DNA of 64,000 nucleotides, taken from contig NZ_JACORT010000001.1 in assembly GCF_014297465.1 (NCBI RefSeq), positions 620,001 through 684,000 of the forward strand, in the 5' to 3' direction. Under the pieces are notes generated by a model. That model did not search any database. It saw only the letters and a program-made list of their open reading frames with translations, and had not been told where the DNA came from. This document shows, piece after piece, positions 8,343 to 17,174 of this stretch (position 1 is the stretch's first letter; the number at the start of each line of letters is the position of its first letter). The position numbers and the translations under genes are program-made. The stretch comes from Ramlibacter cellulosilyticus (GTDB lineage Bacteria > Pseudomonadota > Gammaproteobacteria > Burkholderiales > Burkholderiaceae_C).

Positions 8343-9214
8343 TGAGCCAGAACTTCGACGCGCTGATTTCGCGCGCCATGCAGCTCCTCGACCGCCTCGA
8401 GGCGGTGCTGCCGCAACCTCTTTCCGCCCCCGACTGGAATGCGGCGATCGCCTGGCGCTACCGCAAGCGCTCCAGCGGCCACGGCGTGCTGGAGCCCGTG
8501 AAGCACGTGGCCGGCATCCGCCTGGAGGACCTGAAGGAGATCGACCCGCAGAAGGAGAAGATCCAGCGCAACACGGAGCAGTTCGTGCAGGGGCACCCCG
8601 CCAACAACGTGCTGCTCACCGGCGCGCGCGGCACGGGCAAGTCCTCGCTGGTGAAGGCCTGCCTGAACGAATACAGCGGCCAGGGCCTGCGCCTGATCGA
8701 GATCGACAAGGCGGACATGGTGGACCTGCCCGACGTGGTGGACATCGTCGCGGGCCGGCCCGAGAAGTTCATGGTGTTCTGCGACGACCTCTCCTTCGAG
8801 GAAGGCGAGGCCGGGTACAAGGCGCTGAAGTCCATCCTCGACGGGTCGGTCGCGGCATCGACGCCCAACGTCCTGATCTACGCCACGAGCAACCGCCGCC
8901 ACCTGCTGCCCGAGTACATGAAGGAGAACCTCACGTACACGCACACGGACGATGGCGAGGTGCACCCCGGCGAAGTGGTCGAGGAGAAGATCTCGCTGTC
9001 CGAGCGCTTCGGGCTGTGGGTGAGCTTCTATCCCTTCAGCCAGGACGAGTACCTGCACATCTGCGCGACGTGGCTGGAGCACTTCGGCGTGGCGAAGGCC
9101 GACATCGAGGCGGCGCGTCCGCAGGCCCTCGTGTGGGCGCTGGAGCGCGCCTCGCGCAGCGGCCGCGTCGCGTACCAGTTCGCCCGCGACTACGCGGGAC
9201 GGCACCACGCGTGA
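8342..9214 (+). CDS. DUF815-family AAA ATP-binding protein
   Basis: The 290-residue protein shows Walker A LLTGARGTGKSSLV around residue 96, Walker B MVFCDDLSFE, and the sensor-like YATSNRRHLLPEYM. This is the DUF815 (PF05673) AAA family, widespread in proteobacteria and of unknown role. It is coupled to argJ by TGATG and to the Nudix gene by GTGA, so all three are probably co-translated. No signal or membrane segment is seen. The ATPase fold is clear; any biological role would be a guess. Confidence 0.88.
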   Translation: MSQNFDALISRAMQLLDRLEAVLPQPLSAPDWNAAIAWRYRKRSSGHGVLEPVKHVAGIRLEDLKEIDPQKEKIQRNTEQFVQGHPANNVLLTGARGTGKSSLVKACLNEYSGQGLRLIEIDKADMVDLPDVVDIVAGRPEKFMVFCDDLSFEEGEAGYKALKSILDGSVAASTPNVLIYATSNRRHLLPEYMKENLTYTHTDDGEVHPGEVVEEKISLSERFGLWVSFYPFSQDEYLHICATWLEHFGVAKADIEAARPQALVWALERASRSGRVAYQFARDYAGRHHA

Positions 9215-9681
9215 GCGGCGTGCTGGTTGCCGACGGGGACCGTCCGCGCGAGGGTGGTCCGGACCGCAAGGAAGTGGAAGTCGCGGTCGGCGTGTTGATC
9301 CGCGCGGACGGCGCCTTCCTCCTCACCTCGCGCCCGCCGGGCAAGGTGTACGAGGGCTACTGGGAATTCCCCGGCGGCAAGGTCGAACCCGGCGAGACCG
9401 TCGAACAAGCCTTGCGCCGCGAGTTGCAGGAGGAGATCGGCGTCACGATCGGCCCCGTGCATCCCTGGCGCGTGGAACGCGTCGACTATCCGCACGCGCT
9501 CGTCCGCCTGAACTTCTGCAAGGTCTACGAATGGACCGGCGAGCTGCACATGCACGAAGGGCAGCAGTGCGCGTGGCAGCAGCTGCCCGTGCAGGTGCAG
9601 CCGGTGCTGCCGGGGACGGTGCCGGTGCTGAAGTGGTTCGCGGAAGAACGGGGTTTCGCGGGGGCGACGCACGCGGTCTGA
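9211..9681 (+). CDS. MutT-like Nudix hydrolase
   Basis: The 156-residue protein starts with GTG at 9211, overlapping the preceding stop as GTGA. The Nudix box is complete: GGKVEPGETVEQALRRELQEEIGV (GX5EX7REUXEEXGU). The sequence PPGKVYEGYWEFPGG and the overall length match MutT, which hydrolyses 8-oxo-dGTP to prevent transversions, but Nudix substrates cannot be fixed from sequence alone. In Burkholderiales a mutT-type gene is commonly found here between the DUF815 ATPase and yacG. Confidence 0.88.
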   Translation: MSGVLVADGDRPREGGPDRKEVEVAVGVLIRADGAFLLTSRPPGKVYEGYWEFPGGKVEPGETVEQALRRELQEEIGVTIGPVHPWRVERVDYPHALVRLNFCKVYEWTGELHMHEGQQCAWQQLPVQVQPVLPGTVPVLKWFAEERGFAGATHAV

Positions 9682-9684
9682 AGA

Positions 9685-9803
9685 CGGACATCCGAACGCA
9701 AAGGGCGCAAAGGTTTCGCAAAGGTCGCTAAAGGAATACCTTCAAAGGATTTCTTTGCGACCTTGGCTGTTCTACTTTTGCGTCCTTTGCGTTCGGATGT
9801 CCG
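9685..9803. repeat. 20-bp inverted repeat at the mutT/yacG convergent junction
   Basis: The left arm, 9685-9704, is an exact reverse complement of the right arm, 9784-9803 (CGGACATCCGAACGCAAAGG). Between the arms, the CGCAAAGG/CCTTTGCG theme is repeated imperfectly. It occupies the whole gap between two convergent stops, so it may act as a bidirectional terminator or be a REP-type element. Confidence 0.8.
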
Positions 9804-9805
9804 CT

Positions 9806-10012
9806 TTACTGCTCCTTCGGATCACCGAACGGCAGGTCGTCCGGCGGCGTCTGGTCCGGCACGCGGAAGTTCTCGCTGGCCCAGTCGCCGAAGTCGATGT
9901 TCTTGCAGCGCTCGCTGCAGAACGGCCGGAACGGATTGCTGGGGGCGTAGACGCTGTCGCCGCCACAGGCAGGGCAGCGCACGATGCGGGGCTTGTCGGC
10001 ACGCGTGGCCAT
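9806..10012 (-). CDS. yacG: DNA gyrase inhibitor YacG
   Basis: The 68-residue zinc protein has ligands Cys13, Cys16, Cys32 and Cys36 in CPACGG and [14 protein letters not shown], exactly the YacG pattern. YacG binds GyrB and inhibits gyrase. It lies one nucleotide after zapD, the last gene of the run pilB-pilC-pilD-coaE-zapD-yacG, an arrangement shared with other proteobacteria. Confidence 0.95.
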   Translation of the reverse strand: MATRADKPRIVRCPACGGDSVYAPSNPFRPFCSERCKNIDFGDWASENFRVPDQTPPDDLPFGDPKEQ

Positions 10013-10013
10013 G

Positions 10014-10766
10014 TCAGGCGCAGAGCGTCAGCTCGAAAGGCGTGTTGTCGCTGCTGGGCACCAGCTTGTCGTTGTCCTGCCGCATGAGGCGCACGGACAC
10101 GATCAGGCGGTTGCCGCTGATCTCGGGCACCAGCCCCAGCGAGGGGTCGATGCGCAGGCGCAGCAGCTGGAAGGTCTTGCCCTGGGGCAGCGTCTGCTGC
10201 AGCTGGCCGCCGGTGGCCATGACCTTCTGCGGCATGCCCGAATCGCGCAGCAGCTTCAGCAGCAGGTGGATCGATTCCGCCAGCGGCGCCAGCGTGTTCG
10301 CCCAGCGCTCCAGGTCGGCGCGGCGCGCTTCGGCCGGATGGTGCTGCCAGGCGTAGTAACCGGGCAGGTCGAATTCGCAGGTGCCGCCCGGGATGCCGGC
10401 GCGGCTGCGGATGCTCATGAGCCACTCGTTCTCGGTGAGGGGCTGGCCCGCCTTGCCGGGCGTGCCGTTCACGGTGCTGAAGCAGGACTCCAGCTGGCCG
10501 ATCACGTCGTCGAGCACCCTCTCCGAAATCGCCGGGTTGCCGCGGTAGCCATTGAGCACCTGCTTCTGCCGCTCCAGGTCCTTGAGCACGTCGGACTTGA
10601 GGTCCGCGCGCGCGGCCACGTCCATCACCTCGAAGATGGTGGCGAGCGCGTAGTGGTGGTCCAGCGGGTGGCTGCGGGGAATCAGCTCGCCCAGGCGGCG
10701 GAACAGGTGTTCCAGCCGCAGGTACGTCCGGATGCGTTCGTTGAAGGGGTATTCGTAGAGGATCAC
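10014..10766 (-). CDS. zapD: Cell division protein ZapD
   Basis: The 250-residue ZapD (formerly YacF) bundles FtsZ protofilaments at the division septum. The start [22 protein letters not shown] is the family's conserved N-terminus, and [36 protein letters not shown] also fits. Its position between coaE and yacG supports the call. It is cytoplasmic and largely alpha-helical at the N-terminus. Confidence 0.95.
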   Translation of the reverse strand: MILYEYPFNERIRTYLRLEHLFRRLGELIPRSHPLDHHYALATIFEVMDVAARADLKSDVLKDLERQKQVLNGYRGNPAISERVLDDVIGQLESCFSTVNGTPGKAGQPLTENEWLMSIRSRAGIPGGTCEFDLPGYYAWQHHPAEARRADLERWANTLAPLAESIHLLLKLLRDSGMPQKVMATGGQLQQTLPQGKTFQLLRLRIDPSLGLVPEISGNRLIVSVRLMRQDNDKLVPSSDNTPFELTLCA

Positions 10767-10806
10767 CGGCGGGCGTGGACTGCGGACAACAGGCGGCAGG
10801 GCGCCA

Positions 10807-11409
10807 TCATAGCCCGAAGGTCCGTGCCGCCTGTTCCACTTCGTTCCGCAGTGCTTCCAGCGTCAGCCCCTCGTTGCAGATCACGAGGTCGGCCGCCGCG
10901 AGGCGCAGGGCGCGCGGGGCCTGCGCCGCGATGATCGCCCGGACCTCGTCGGGGGCCAGCCCGCTGCGTGCGCTCACCCGTGCCACCTGCGTTTCGGGCT
11001 CGCAGTCGACGACCAGCACGCGATCGAGCTGGTGGCGCCAGCGGCCGGATTCCACCAGCAGCGGAATGTCGAAGACGATGCAGCGGGCGCCGGCGGCCAG
11101 CGCCGCGTCGACCTGCCGCGCGATCTCCTCGCCCACGAGCGGATGGATGATCTGTTCCAGCTCGCGGCGCGCCTCCGGGTGGGCATACGCGCGCTCGCGC
11201 ATGCGGCCCCGGTCCAGGGCGCCGTCGGCGGTGACGAAGTCCGGGCCGAACTTCTCGCGGATGGCGGCGATGGCCGCTCCGCCCGCCGCGGTGGTCGCCC
11301 GCGAGATCGCGTCGGCGTCGATGGCCGCGGCGCCCAGCGCCTGCAGCATGCCGAGCACGGTGCTCTTGCCGCTGCCGATGCCGCCGGTGAGGCCGATGCG
11401 CGCGGCCAT
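10807..11409 (-). CDS. coaE: Dephospho-CoA kinase
   Basis: The 200-residue enzyme performs the last step of CoA synthesis, phosphorylating dephospho-CoA with ATP. The P-loop GLTGGIGSGKSTVL is at residues 7-20. DADAISR carries the conserved acidic residue, and the lid region EQIIHPLV is present. It starts 7 nt after the pilD stop, so it is transcribed with the pilus genes, as in many proteobacteria. Confidence 0.95.
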   Translation of the reverse strand: MAARIGLTGGIGSGKSTVLGMLQALGAAAIDADAISRATTAAGGAAIAAIREKFGPDFVTADGALDRGRMRERAYAHPEARRELEQIIHPLVGEEIARQVDAALAAGARCIVFDIPLLVESGRWRHQLDRVLVVDCEPETQVARVSARSGLAPDEVRAIIAAQAPRALRLAAADLVICNEGLTLEALRNEVEQAARTFGL

Positions 11410-11416
11410 GGCGTGG

Positions 11417-12283
11417 TCAGCGGACGCCGAAGGGGAAGGCGAAGGGCAGCAGCAGGGGCACGGCCGCCGGGCTCAGGGCCAGCGACAGCAGGCCCGCACC
11501 CGCCAGGTAAGGGCCGAAGGGCATCGGGATGTCCTTGTTGGCCAGCTTGCCCACGAACAGCAGCAGGATGCCGATCGCGGCGCCCACGATGGAGGACATC
11601 AGGATGATCGCCACCAGGTAGGGCGCGCCCAGCCAGGCGCCCAGCGCGGCGAGCAGCTTGAAGTCGCCGTAGCCCATGCCTTCCTTGCCGGTGGCCAGCT
11701 TGAACAGCTGGAAGATCAGCCAGAAGACGCTGTAGCCCAGGGCGGCGCCCCAGACCGCGGAGGACAGCGACACCGTCCAACCCATCGAGGAGGCGAGCAG
11801 GCCCAGCCAGAGGAGGGCGTAGTTCAGGTCGTCCGGCAGGATCTGCGTGTCCATGTCGATCAGGAACAGGCAGATCAGGAGCGCCGCGAACGCGGCCCAG
11901 GCCGCGGCCTGGATGCCGAGGCCCCAGCGCCAGGCGCACAGGAAGAAGAAGGCGCCGGTCACCAGCTCCACGATGGGGTAGCGGACGCTGATGCCCTTGC
12001 TGCACGAGGAGCAGCGGCCGCGCAGCGCGAGCCAGCTCACCACCGGGATGTTCTCGTACCAGCGGATCTGGTGGCCGCAGTGCGGGCAGCGCGAGCGCGG
12101 CACCACCAGGTTGAAGGGCTCGGCTTCCGGGACCGGCTGGCCCTGGAAGTCCGCGCACTCGGCGGCCCATTGCCGCTCGAGCATCAACGGGTAGCGGTAG
12201 ACGACGACGTTGAGGAAGCTTCCGACCAGCAGGCCGAAGAGGGCGGCGATGATCGCCGCCTCGAGACCGGGAGCCAGGAACAT
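11417..12283 (-). CDS. pilD: Type IV prepilin peptidase / N-methyltransferase
   Basis: The 288-residue inner-membrane enzyme cleaves the prepilin leader and methylates the new N-terminus. The cytoplasmic zinc loop has four cysteines in two CxxC pairs (CPHCGH and CSSC). The catalytic aspartates are in FLIDMDTQILPD and GYGDFKLLAALGAW. About eight hydrophobic segments follow the first 20 residues. Its ATG shares one base with the pilC stop (TGATG). Its major pilin substrates are not in the window. Confidence 0.95.
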   Translation of the reverse strand: MFLAPGLEAAIIAALFGLLVGSFLNVVVYRYPLMLERQWAAECADFQGQPVPEAEPFNLVVPRSRCPHCGHQIRWYENIPVVSWLALRGRCSSCSKGISVRYPIVELVTGAFFFLCAWRWGLGIQAAAWAAFAALLICLFLIDMDTQILPDDLNYALLWLGLLASSMGWTVSLSSAVWGAALGYSVFWLIFQLFKLATGKEGMGYGDFKLLAALGAWLGAPYLVAIILMSSIVGAAIGILLLFVGKLANKDIPMPFGPYLAGAGLLSLALSPAAVPLLLPFAFPFGVR

Positions 12284-13497
12284 CAGACGACGGAACCGAG
12301 CTTGAAGATCGGCAGGTACATGGACACGACGATGCCGCCGATCACGGTACCCAGCACCACGATGATGATCGGTTCCATCAGGCTGGACAGGCCCGCGACC
12401 ATGTCGTCGACCTCGGCTTCATAGAAGTCGGCGGCCTTGCCCAGCATGTGGTCGATGGAGCCGGACTCCTCGCCGATCGCGCACATCTGCAGCACCATCG
12501 ACGGGAACACGTTGGCGTTGGTCATGGCCGCGGTCAGGCTGGTGCCGGTGGACACCTCCTGCTGGATCTTCTGCGTGGCCAGCTCGTAGACCGAGTTGCC
12601 CGAGGCACCGCCGACCGAGTCGAGCGCTTCCACCAGCGGCACGCCCGCGGCGAACATCGTGGACAGCGTGCGCGTCCAGCGGGCGATGACCGACTTGTAG
12701 ACCAGGTTGCCGAAGAGCGGCAGCTTCAGCATGAGGCGGTCCATGAACTGCTGGACCTTCTCGTTGCGCTTCCACGCCTGCATGAAGAAGTACAGGGTGC
12801 CGCCGATGCCCCCGAAGATCGCCCACCACCACTTGACGAAGACCTCGCTCACGGCGATCACGAAGAGGGTGGGCGCCGGCAGGTCGGCGCCGAAGGAGGT
12901 GAACACCTCCTTGAACGCCGGGATCACGAAGATCATGATCACCGAGACCACGACGAAGGCGACCACCAGCACCGCGATCGGGTACATGAGCGCCGACTTG
13001 ATCTTGGACTTGATCGCCTCGGTCTTCTCCATGTAGGTGGCCAGGCGGTCCAGCAGGCTTTCCAGGATACCGGCCGCTTCGCCGGCCTCCACCAGGTTGC
13101 AGTAGAGGTTGTCGAAGTAGATCGGGTACTTGCGGAACGCCGCGGACAGCGAGGTGCCGGTCTCGACGTCCGTGCGGATGTCGTTCAGCAGCTTGGTGAC
13201 GCTGGGGTTCGCGTTGCCGCGGCCGACGATGTCGAAGGCCTGCAGCAGCGGCACGCCGGCCTTCATCATGGTGGCGAGCTGCCGGGTGAAGATCGCGATG
13301 TCCTTCGGCTTGATCTTCGAGCCGGAGCGCATGCGGCGCTTCTTGATCTTGGTGGGGGAGACGCCCTGGCGGCGCAGCGACGCCATGACCTGGTTCTCGC
13401 CCGCGGCGCGCGTCTCGCCGCGCACCTGCTTGCCGTTGCGATCGCGGCCCTCCCACTCGAAGACGAATTCGCTGACCTTGGTTGCTGCGGTGGCCAT
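12283..13497 (-). CDS. pilC: Type IV pilus inner-membrane platform protein PilC
   Basis: The 404-residue protein has two GspF domains, each followed by membrane segments (about residues 170-200, 220-240 and 375-400). FTRQLATMMKAGVPLLQAFDIV and ARWTRTLSTMFAAGVPLVEALD are the two paired repeats. PilC is the platform coupling the PilB motor to pilin assembly. It lies 34 nt after pilB and overlaps pilD by one base. Confidence 0.95.
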   Translation of the reverse strand: MATAATKVSEFVFEWEGRDRNGKQVRGETRAAGENQVMASLRRQGVSPTKIKKRRMRSGSKIKPKDIAIFTRQLATMMKAGVPLLQAFDIVGRGNANPSVTKLLNDIRTDVETGTSLSAAFRKYPIYFDNLYCNLVEAGEAAGILESLLDRLATYMEKTEAIKSKIKSALMYPIAVLVVAFVVVSVIMIFVIPAFKEVFTSFGADLPAPTLFVIAVSEVFVKWWWAIFGGIGGTLYFFMQAWKRNEKVQQFMDRLMLKLPLFGNLVYKSVIARWTRTLSTMFAAGVPLVEALDSVGGASGNSVYELATQKIQQEVSTGTSLTAAMTNANVFPSMVLQMCAIGEESGSIDHMLGKAADFYEAEVDDMVAGLSSLMEPIIIVVLGTVIGGIVVSMYLPIFKLGSVV

Positions 13498-13531
13498 CTG
13501 GGTTCCTCTCGACTTTCCGCTTTTCTCGGTG

Positions 13532-15265
13532 TTATTCGTTGGTCACGGCGAGGACTTCCTCCAGCGAGGTCAAGCCCAGCCGCACCTTGTGCAAGCCCGA
13601 TTCCCGCAGGCTGCGGACGCCTTCCTTGCGCGCCTGCTCCGCGATCTCGAGGGCGCTGCCGTCGGCGAGGATGATGCGCTGCATGTCCTCGCTGATCGGC
13701 ATCACCTGGTAGATGCCCACCCGCCCCTTGTAGCCGTTGTTGCACGCGGAGCAGCCCACCGGCTGGTAGGGCGTCCAGGTGCCGTCCACTTCCTCTTCCT
13801 TGAAGCCCGCCTCGATCAGGTTCTCGTACGGGATGTCCAGCGGCTTCTTGCACTGCGCGCACAGGCGGCGCGCCAGGCGCTGCGCGGTGATCAGGATGAC
13901 GGACGACGCGATGTTGAAGGGCGCGATACCCATGTTGCGCATCCGGGTCAGCGTGGTCGGCGCGTCGTTCGTGTGCAGCGTGGACATCACCAGGTGGCCG
14001 GTCTGGGCGGCCTTGATGGCGATGTCGGCGGTTTCCAGGTCGCGGATTTCGCCGACCATGATGATGTCCGGGTCCTGGCGCAGGAAGGACTTGAGCGCGG
14101 CCGCGAAGGTGAGGCCCGCCTTGTCGTTCACGTTCACCTGGTTGATGCCCGGCATGTTGATTTCCGCCGGGTCTTCCGCGGTGGAGATGTTCACGCCCGG
14201 CTTGTTCAGCAGGTTCAGGCAGGTGTACAGCGACACCGTCTTGCCGGAGCCGGTCGGGCCGGTCACCAGGATCATGCCGTAGGGGCGGCCGATCGCCTCC
14301 ATCAGGCGCGCCTTCTCTTCCGGCTCGTAACCCAGCGCGTCGATGCCGAGGCGGGCGGAGCTGGGATCCAGGATACGGATCACGATCTTCTCGCCGAAGA
14401 GCGTGGGCAGCGTCGAGACCCGGAAGTCGATCACGCGGTCGGCGCTGATCTTCAGCTTCATCCGGCCGTCCTGCGGCACGCGCTTCTCGGAGATGTCCAT
14501 GCGGGAGATCACCTTGATGCGGGAAGCCAGCTTGTCCTTGATCGCGATCGGGGGCGAGGCGATCTCGCGCAGCTCGCCGTCGATGCGGAAGCGCACGCGG
14601 TACTGGTGCTCGTACGGCTCGAAGTGCAGGTCGGATGCGCGCGCGCCGATGGCGTCGAGCAGCATCTTGTGCAGGAACTTGACGACGGGGGCGTCGTCGA
14701 CGTCGGAGGTGGCGCCCTGGTCGTCGTCGGCGTTCGTCGCGTCCATGCTGGACTCGTCGAACTCGAAGTCGTCGCCGATGATGCTGTCCATCGCCTCGGT
14801 GGTCGAGGTGCCGATGGTCTCCACCATCTTGGTCAGCTTGTCGTACTCCGCGATGATCCAGTCCACGCCCATCTGCGTGGCGAACTTGATCTTCTCGGCG
14901 GCGGCCTGGTCGGACGGGTCCGCCGTGGCGCAGATCAGCCGGTTGTTGCGCTTGGACAGGACGACGATGCGGAAGTCCTGGCAGATCTTTCCGTCCAGCA
15001 GGCCCTTCGGCAGCCGGTTCGTGTCCAGCGCGTCCAGGTCCAGCACGGGCGCGCCGAAGGCACTGGACATCGTGTGGGCCAGGTCCGCCGGGGACACGGC
15101 GCCCGAGCCGGTGAGCTCCGCGATGAAGCTCGTGCGGTTGGACTGGGCCTTGCGGTAGATGTCCTCGGCGGCCTTCTGCCCCAGCTTGCCCGCGGAAACG
15201 AGGGCGCGGCCGAGGCCGGGGAGGGCGACGGCGGAGGCTTCGGTGAAGGGATCGACAGCGGCCAT
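13532..15265 (-). CDS. pilB: Type IV pilus assembly ATPase PilB
   Basis: The 577-residue extension motor has an N-terminal GspE-type domain (to about residue 150) followed by a hexameric secretion ATPase with Walker A GPTGSGKTVSLYT, Asp box, and Walker B DIIMVGEIRDLETADIA. The zinc tetracysteine CAQCKK / CSACNNGYKGR is intact. It powers pilin polymerisation at the cytoplasmic face, with PilC and PilD encoded just downstream. The length is normal. No recognisable sigma-54 site was seen ahead of it. Confidence 0.96.
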   Translation of the reverse strand: MAAVDPFTEASAVALPGLGRALVSAGKLGQKAAEDIYRKAQSNRTSFIAELTGSGAVSPADLAHTMSSAFGAPVLDLDALDTNRLPKGLLDGKICQDFRIVVLSKRNNRLICATADPSDQAAAEKIKFATQMGVDWIIAEYDKLTKMVETIGTSTTEAMDSIIGDDFEFDESSMDATNADDDQGATSDVDDAPVVKFLHKMLLDAIGARASDLHFEPYEHQYRVRFRIDGELREIASPPIAIKDKLASRIKVISRMDISEKRVPQDGRMKLKISADRVIDFRVSTLPTLFGEKIVIRILDPSSARLGIDALGYEPEEKARLMEAIGRPYGMILVTGPTGSGKTVSLYTCLNLLNKPGVNISTAEDPAEINMPGINQVNVNDKAGLTFAAALKSFLRQDPDIIMVGEIRDLETADIAIKAAQTGHLVMSTLHTNDAPTTLTRMRNMGIAPFNIASSVILITAQRLARRLCAQCKKPLDIPYENLIEAGFKEEEVDGTWTPYQPVGCSACNNGYKGRVGIYQVMPISEDMQRIILADGSALEIAEQARKEGVRSLRESGLHKVRLGLTSLEEVLAVTNE

Positions 15266-15477
15266 GGAGTGCGTTCAGGCGGCCGGAAACGCGTCCGGCC
15301 AGAGGGAAATCAGTTTCCGATCATCCCGAAAAGCCGAGTTGGTGTAAATGCGCAAGCTCTTTGAGAAGCACCGGCGTTGGTAGGAAGTCACGGGTAGCGG
15401 ATGATGCACCCGTTTTGCAAGTGCTTGTTACCCGTGGCGCGCCTCAGCGGTTGCCCTGCGGGGATGGGCGGCGAGAG

Positions 15478-15553
15478 CGAAAACGGCGCGCTCTTGCGTG
15501 CCGTTGCGGATGCGTCCGGCCCCAACGAAAACAGCACCTTGCCGCGGTGCTGT
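15478..15553 (-). terminator. Second and third hairpins behind tRNA-Pro
   Basis: At 15531-15553, ACAGCACC pairs with GGTGCTGT, and on the minus strand the hairpin is followed by TTTCG. At about 15484-15507 a weaker hairpin with AACGGC/GCCGTT ends is again followed by TTTTCGC. They repeat the theme of the stronger hairpin at 15573-15592. Confidence 0.55.
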
Positions 15554-15572
15554 CCGGGACGCAAAAACGAAA

Positions 15573-15592
15573 ACAGCACCTTGCGGTGCTGT
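15573..15592 (-). terminator. Terminator of tRNA-Pro
   Basis: The 8-bp stem ACAGCACC/GGTGCTGT has a GCAA tetraloop on the minus strand and is followed by TTTCGTTTTT. It begins 16 nt after the tRNA 3' end. Confidence 0.8.
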
Positions 15593-15608
15593 CTTCGTGT
15601 GTGTGTCC

Positions 15609-15685
15609 TGGTCGGGGTGAGAGGATTCGAACCTCCGGCCTCTACGTCCCGAACGTAGCGCTCTACCAGGCTAAGCTACACCCCG
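15609..15685 (-). tRNA. tRNA-Pro(CGG)
   Basis: The 77-nt cloverleaf has acceptor arms CGGGGTG / CACCCCG, discriminator A and an encoded CCA. The anticodon stem is CTACG/CGTAG around the loop TTCGGGA, giving anticodon CGG. The T arm has GGTTCGAATCC. It is transcribed toward the tandem hairpins and lies 31 nt downstream of the ispB stop on the same strand. Confidence 0.95.
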
Positions 15686-15716
15686 ATTTCCGTTGCTCCC
15701 GCGTGCCTGAGGGTCC

Positions 15717-16694
15717 TCAGTTGCGCCGTGCGAGCAGCGAAGCCGCCAATTGTAGCAAAGCCTGAGCATGCTCATTCGACGGCAGCTGTTCGGCAGCTGA
15801 CATCGCGCGTTTTGCTTCCGCGGCAGCGGCCTCGTGGGCCACTTCGAGCGCACCGGTGGCGCGCACGATTTCCACCACGTGATCGAGTTCTTCCAGCGCG
15901 CCCGTCTCCACCGCGCGGCGGATCAGGTCGCGCTGCTGCGCGCTGCCGCGGCGCATCGCCGCGATCAGGGGCAGCGTGACCTTGCCTTCGCGCAGGTCGT
16001 CGCCGAGGTTCTTGCCCATCTCCTCCGCCGCGCCCGCGTAGTCCAGCACGTCGTCCACCACCTGGAAGGCGGTGCCGAGCGCCTGGCCATATTCGGCGCA
16101 GGCGTCCTCCAGCGGCCGCGGCACGCCGGCGAGCACGGCGCCCAGGCGGGCGCTCGCCTCGAACAGCTTGGCGGTCTTGGAGCGGATCACCTGCAGGTAC
16201 GCCGACTCGTCGAGGTTCGGGTCGTGCATGTTCATCAGCTGCATGACCTCGCCCTCGGCGATCACGTTGGTCGCGTCGGCCAGGATCTCCATCACCCGCA
16301 CGTCGTGCGCGTCCAGCATCATCTGGAAGGCCCGCGAGTAGAGGAAGTCGCCCACCAGCACGCTGGCGGGGTTGCCGAAGTGCTCGTTCGCCGTGGGGCG
16401 GCCGCGGCGCAGGGTGGACTCGTCCACCACGTCGTCGTGCAGCAGCGTCGCCGTATGGATGAACTCCACCACGGCGGCCAGGTTGAAGCGCTGCGCTCCC
16501 CGGTAGCCGAGGGCGCCGCAGATCAGCAGCAGGAGGGCGGGGCGCAGGCGCTTGCCGCCGGAGGAGATGATGTAGCGCGAGACTTCGCCGACCAGGGGAA
16601 CGCCGGAGTCCAGCCGGCGTCCGATGACGGCGTCCACCTCGCGCATGTCGTCCGCGATCAGGGCGAGGACGGACGTGGCGCTGGAATCGGTCAA
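15717..16694 (-). CDS. ispB: Polyprenyl (octaprenyl) diphosphate synthase
   Basis: The 325-residue trans-prenyltransferase has both aspartate-rich motifs, LLHDDVVDES near residue 90 and QVVDDVLDYAG near residue 217, plus the GGKRLRPALLLL substrate loop. In this position opposite rplU it supplies the octaprenyl side chain of ubiquinone. Chain length is inferred from family and context. It is divergent from rplU across about 156 bp and is followed by tRNA-Pro. Confidence 0.93.
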   Translation of the reverse strand: MTDSSATSVLALIADDMREVDAVIGRRLDSGVPLVGEVSRYIISSGGKRLRPALLLLICGALGYRGAQRFNLAAVVEFIHTATLLHDDVVDESTLRRGRPTANEHFGNPASVLVGDFLYSRAFQMMLDAHDVRVMEILADATNVIAEGEVMQLMNMHDPNLDESAYLQVIRSKTAKLFEASARLGAVLAGVPRPLEDACAEYGQALGTAFQVVDDVLDYAGAAEEMGKNLGDDLREGKVTLPLIAAMRRGSAQQRDLIRRAVETGALEELDHVVEIVRATGALEVAHEAAAAEAKRAMSAAEQLPSNEHAQALLQLAASLLARRN

Positions 16695-16768
16695 GACAGG
16701 GAATCCGCAGAGTTGGGCAGGATTATAGGAAGGGCACCGCCTCTGCCCGGGCTCACCACGTCCCTCGC

Positions 16769-16797
16769 TTGTGAGCGGCCGCCAACCATGGCATAAT
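16769..16797 (+). promoter_or_regulatory. Sigma-70 promoter for rplU-rpmA
   Basis: A -35 box TTGTGA (16769-16774) and a -10 box CATAAT (16792-16797) are separated by 17 bp. The predicted start is near 16804, followed by a small GC hairpin and TTTT at 16806-16830 in the leader, then rplU at 16851. Confidence 0.6.
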
Positions 16798-16850
16798 CGC
16801 GGGCTCTCCGGAGTTCTTCCGGGGAGTTTTCATTTGTGAGGTCATCAACC

Positions 16851-17162
16851 ATGTACGCGGTCATAAAAACCGGTGGCAAGCAGTATCGCGTTGCTTCCGG
16901 CGACAAGATCAAGGTAGAACAGATTGCTGCGGACATCGGCCAGGAAATCACGATCGACCAGGTTCTCGCTCTCGGCAACGGCAGCGACCTGAAGATCGGC
17001 GCTCCCCTGGTGTCCGGTGCCACGGTCAAGGTGAAGGTCGTCTCGCACGGCAAGCACGACAAGGTGCGCATCTTCAAGCTGCGCCGCCGCAAGCACTACC
17101 AGAAGCACCAGGGCCACCGCCAGGCTTACACCGAGCTCGAGATCGGCTCGATCGCCGGCTAA
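16851..17162 (+). CDS. rplU: 50S ribosomal protein L21
   Basis: The 103-residue protein begins [14 protein letters not shown] and contains [21 protein letters not shown], the L21 RNA-binding tail. An in-frame upstream start adding five residues is ignored because family members begin at this Met. It binds 23S rRNA. It is 12 nt ahead of rpmA, the usual L21-L27 pair. Confidence 0.98.
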   Translation: MYAVIKTGGKQYRVASGDKIKVEQIAADIGQEITIDQVLALGNGSDLKIGAPLVSGATVKVKVVSHGKHDKVRIFKLRRRKHYQKHQGHRQAYTELEIGSIAG

Positions 17163-17174
17163 GGAGAAAGCGAA

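Larger units (their letters stand above)
15266..15608. other. 343-bp intergenic region between pilB and tRNA-Pro
   Basis: No gene is seen. It holds the presumed pilB promoter, not resolved here. An 8-bp inverted repeat, CACGGGTA at 15389-15396 and TACCCGTG at 15429-15436, brackets a 32-nt spacer. Three hairpins lie on the tRNA side (about 15478-15592), annotated separately. Confidence 0.6.

Noticed and set aside
15266-15480. Possible sigma-54 site upstream of pilB (GG..TTGC on the minus strand)
   Set aside because: The GG and GC are 12 bp apart, not 10, so it does not fit sigma-54.
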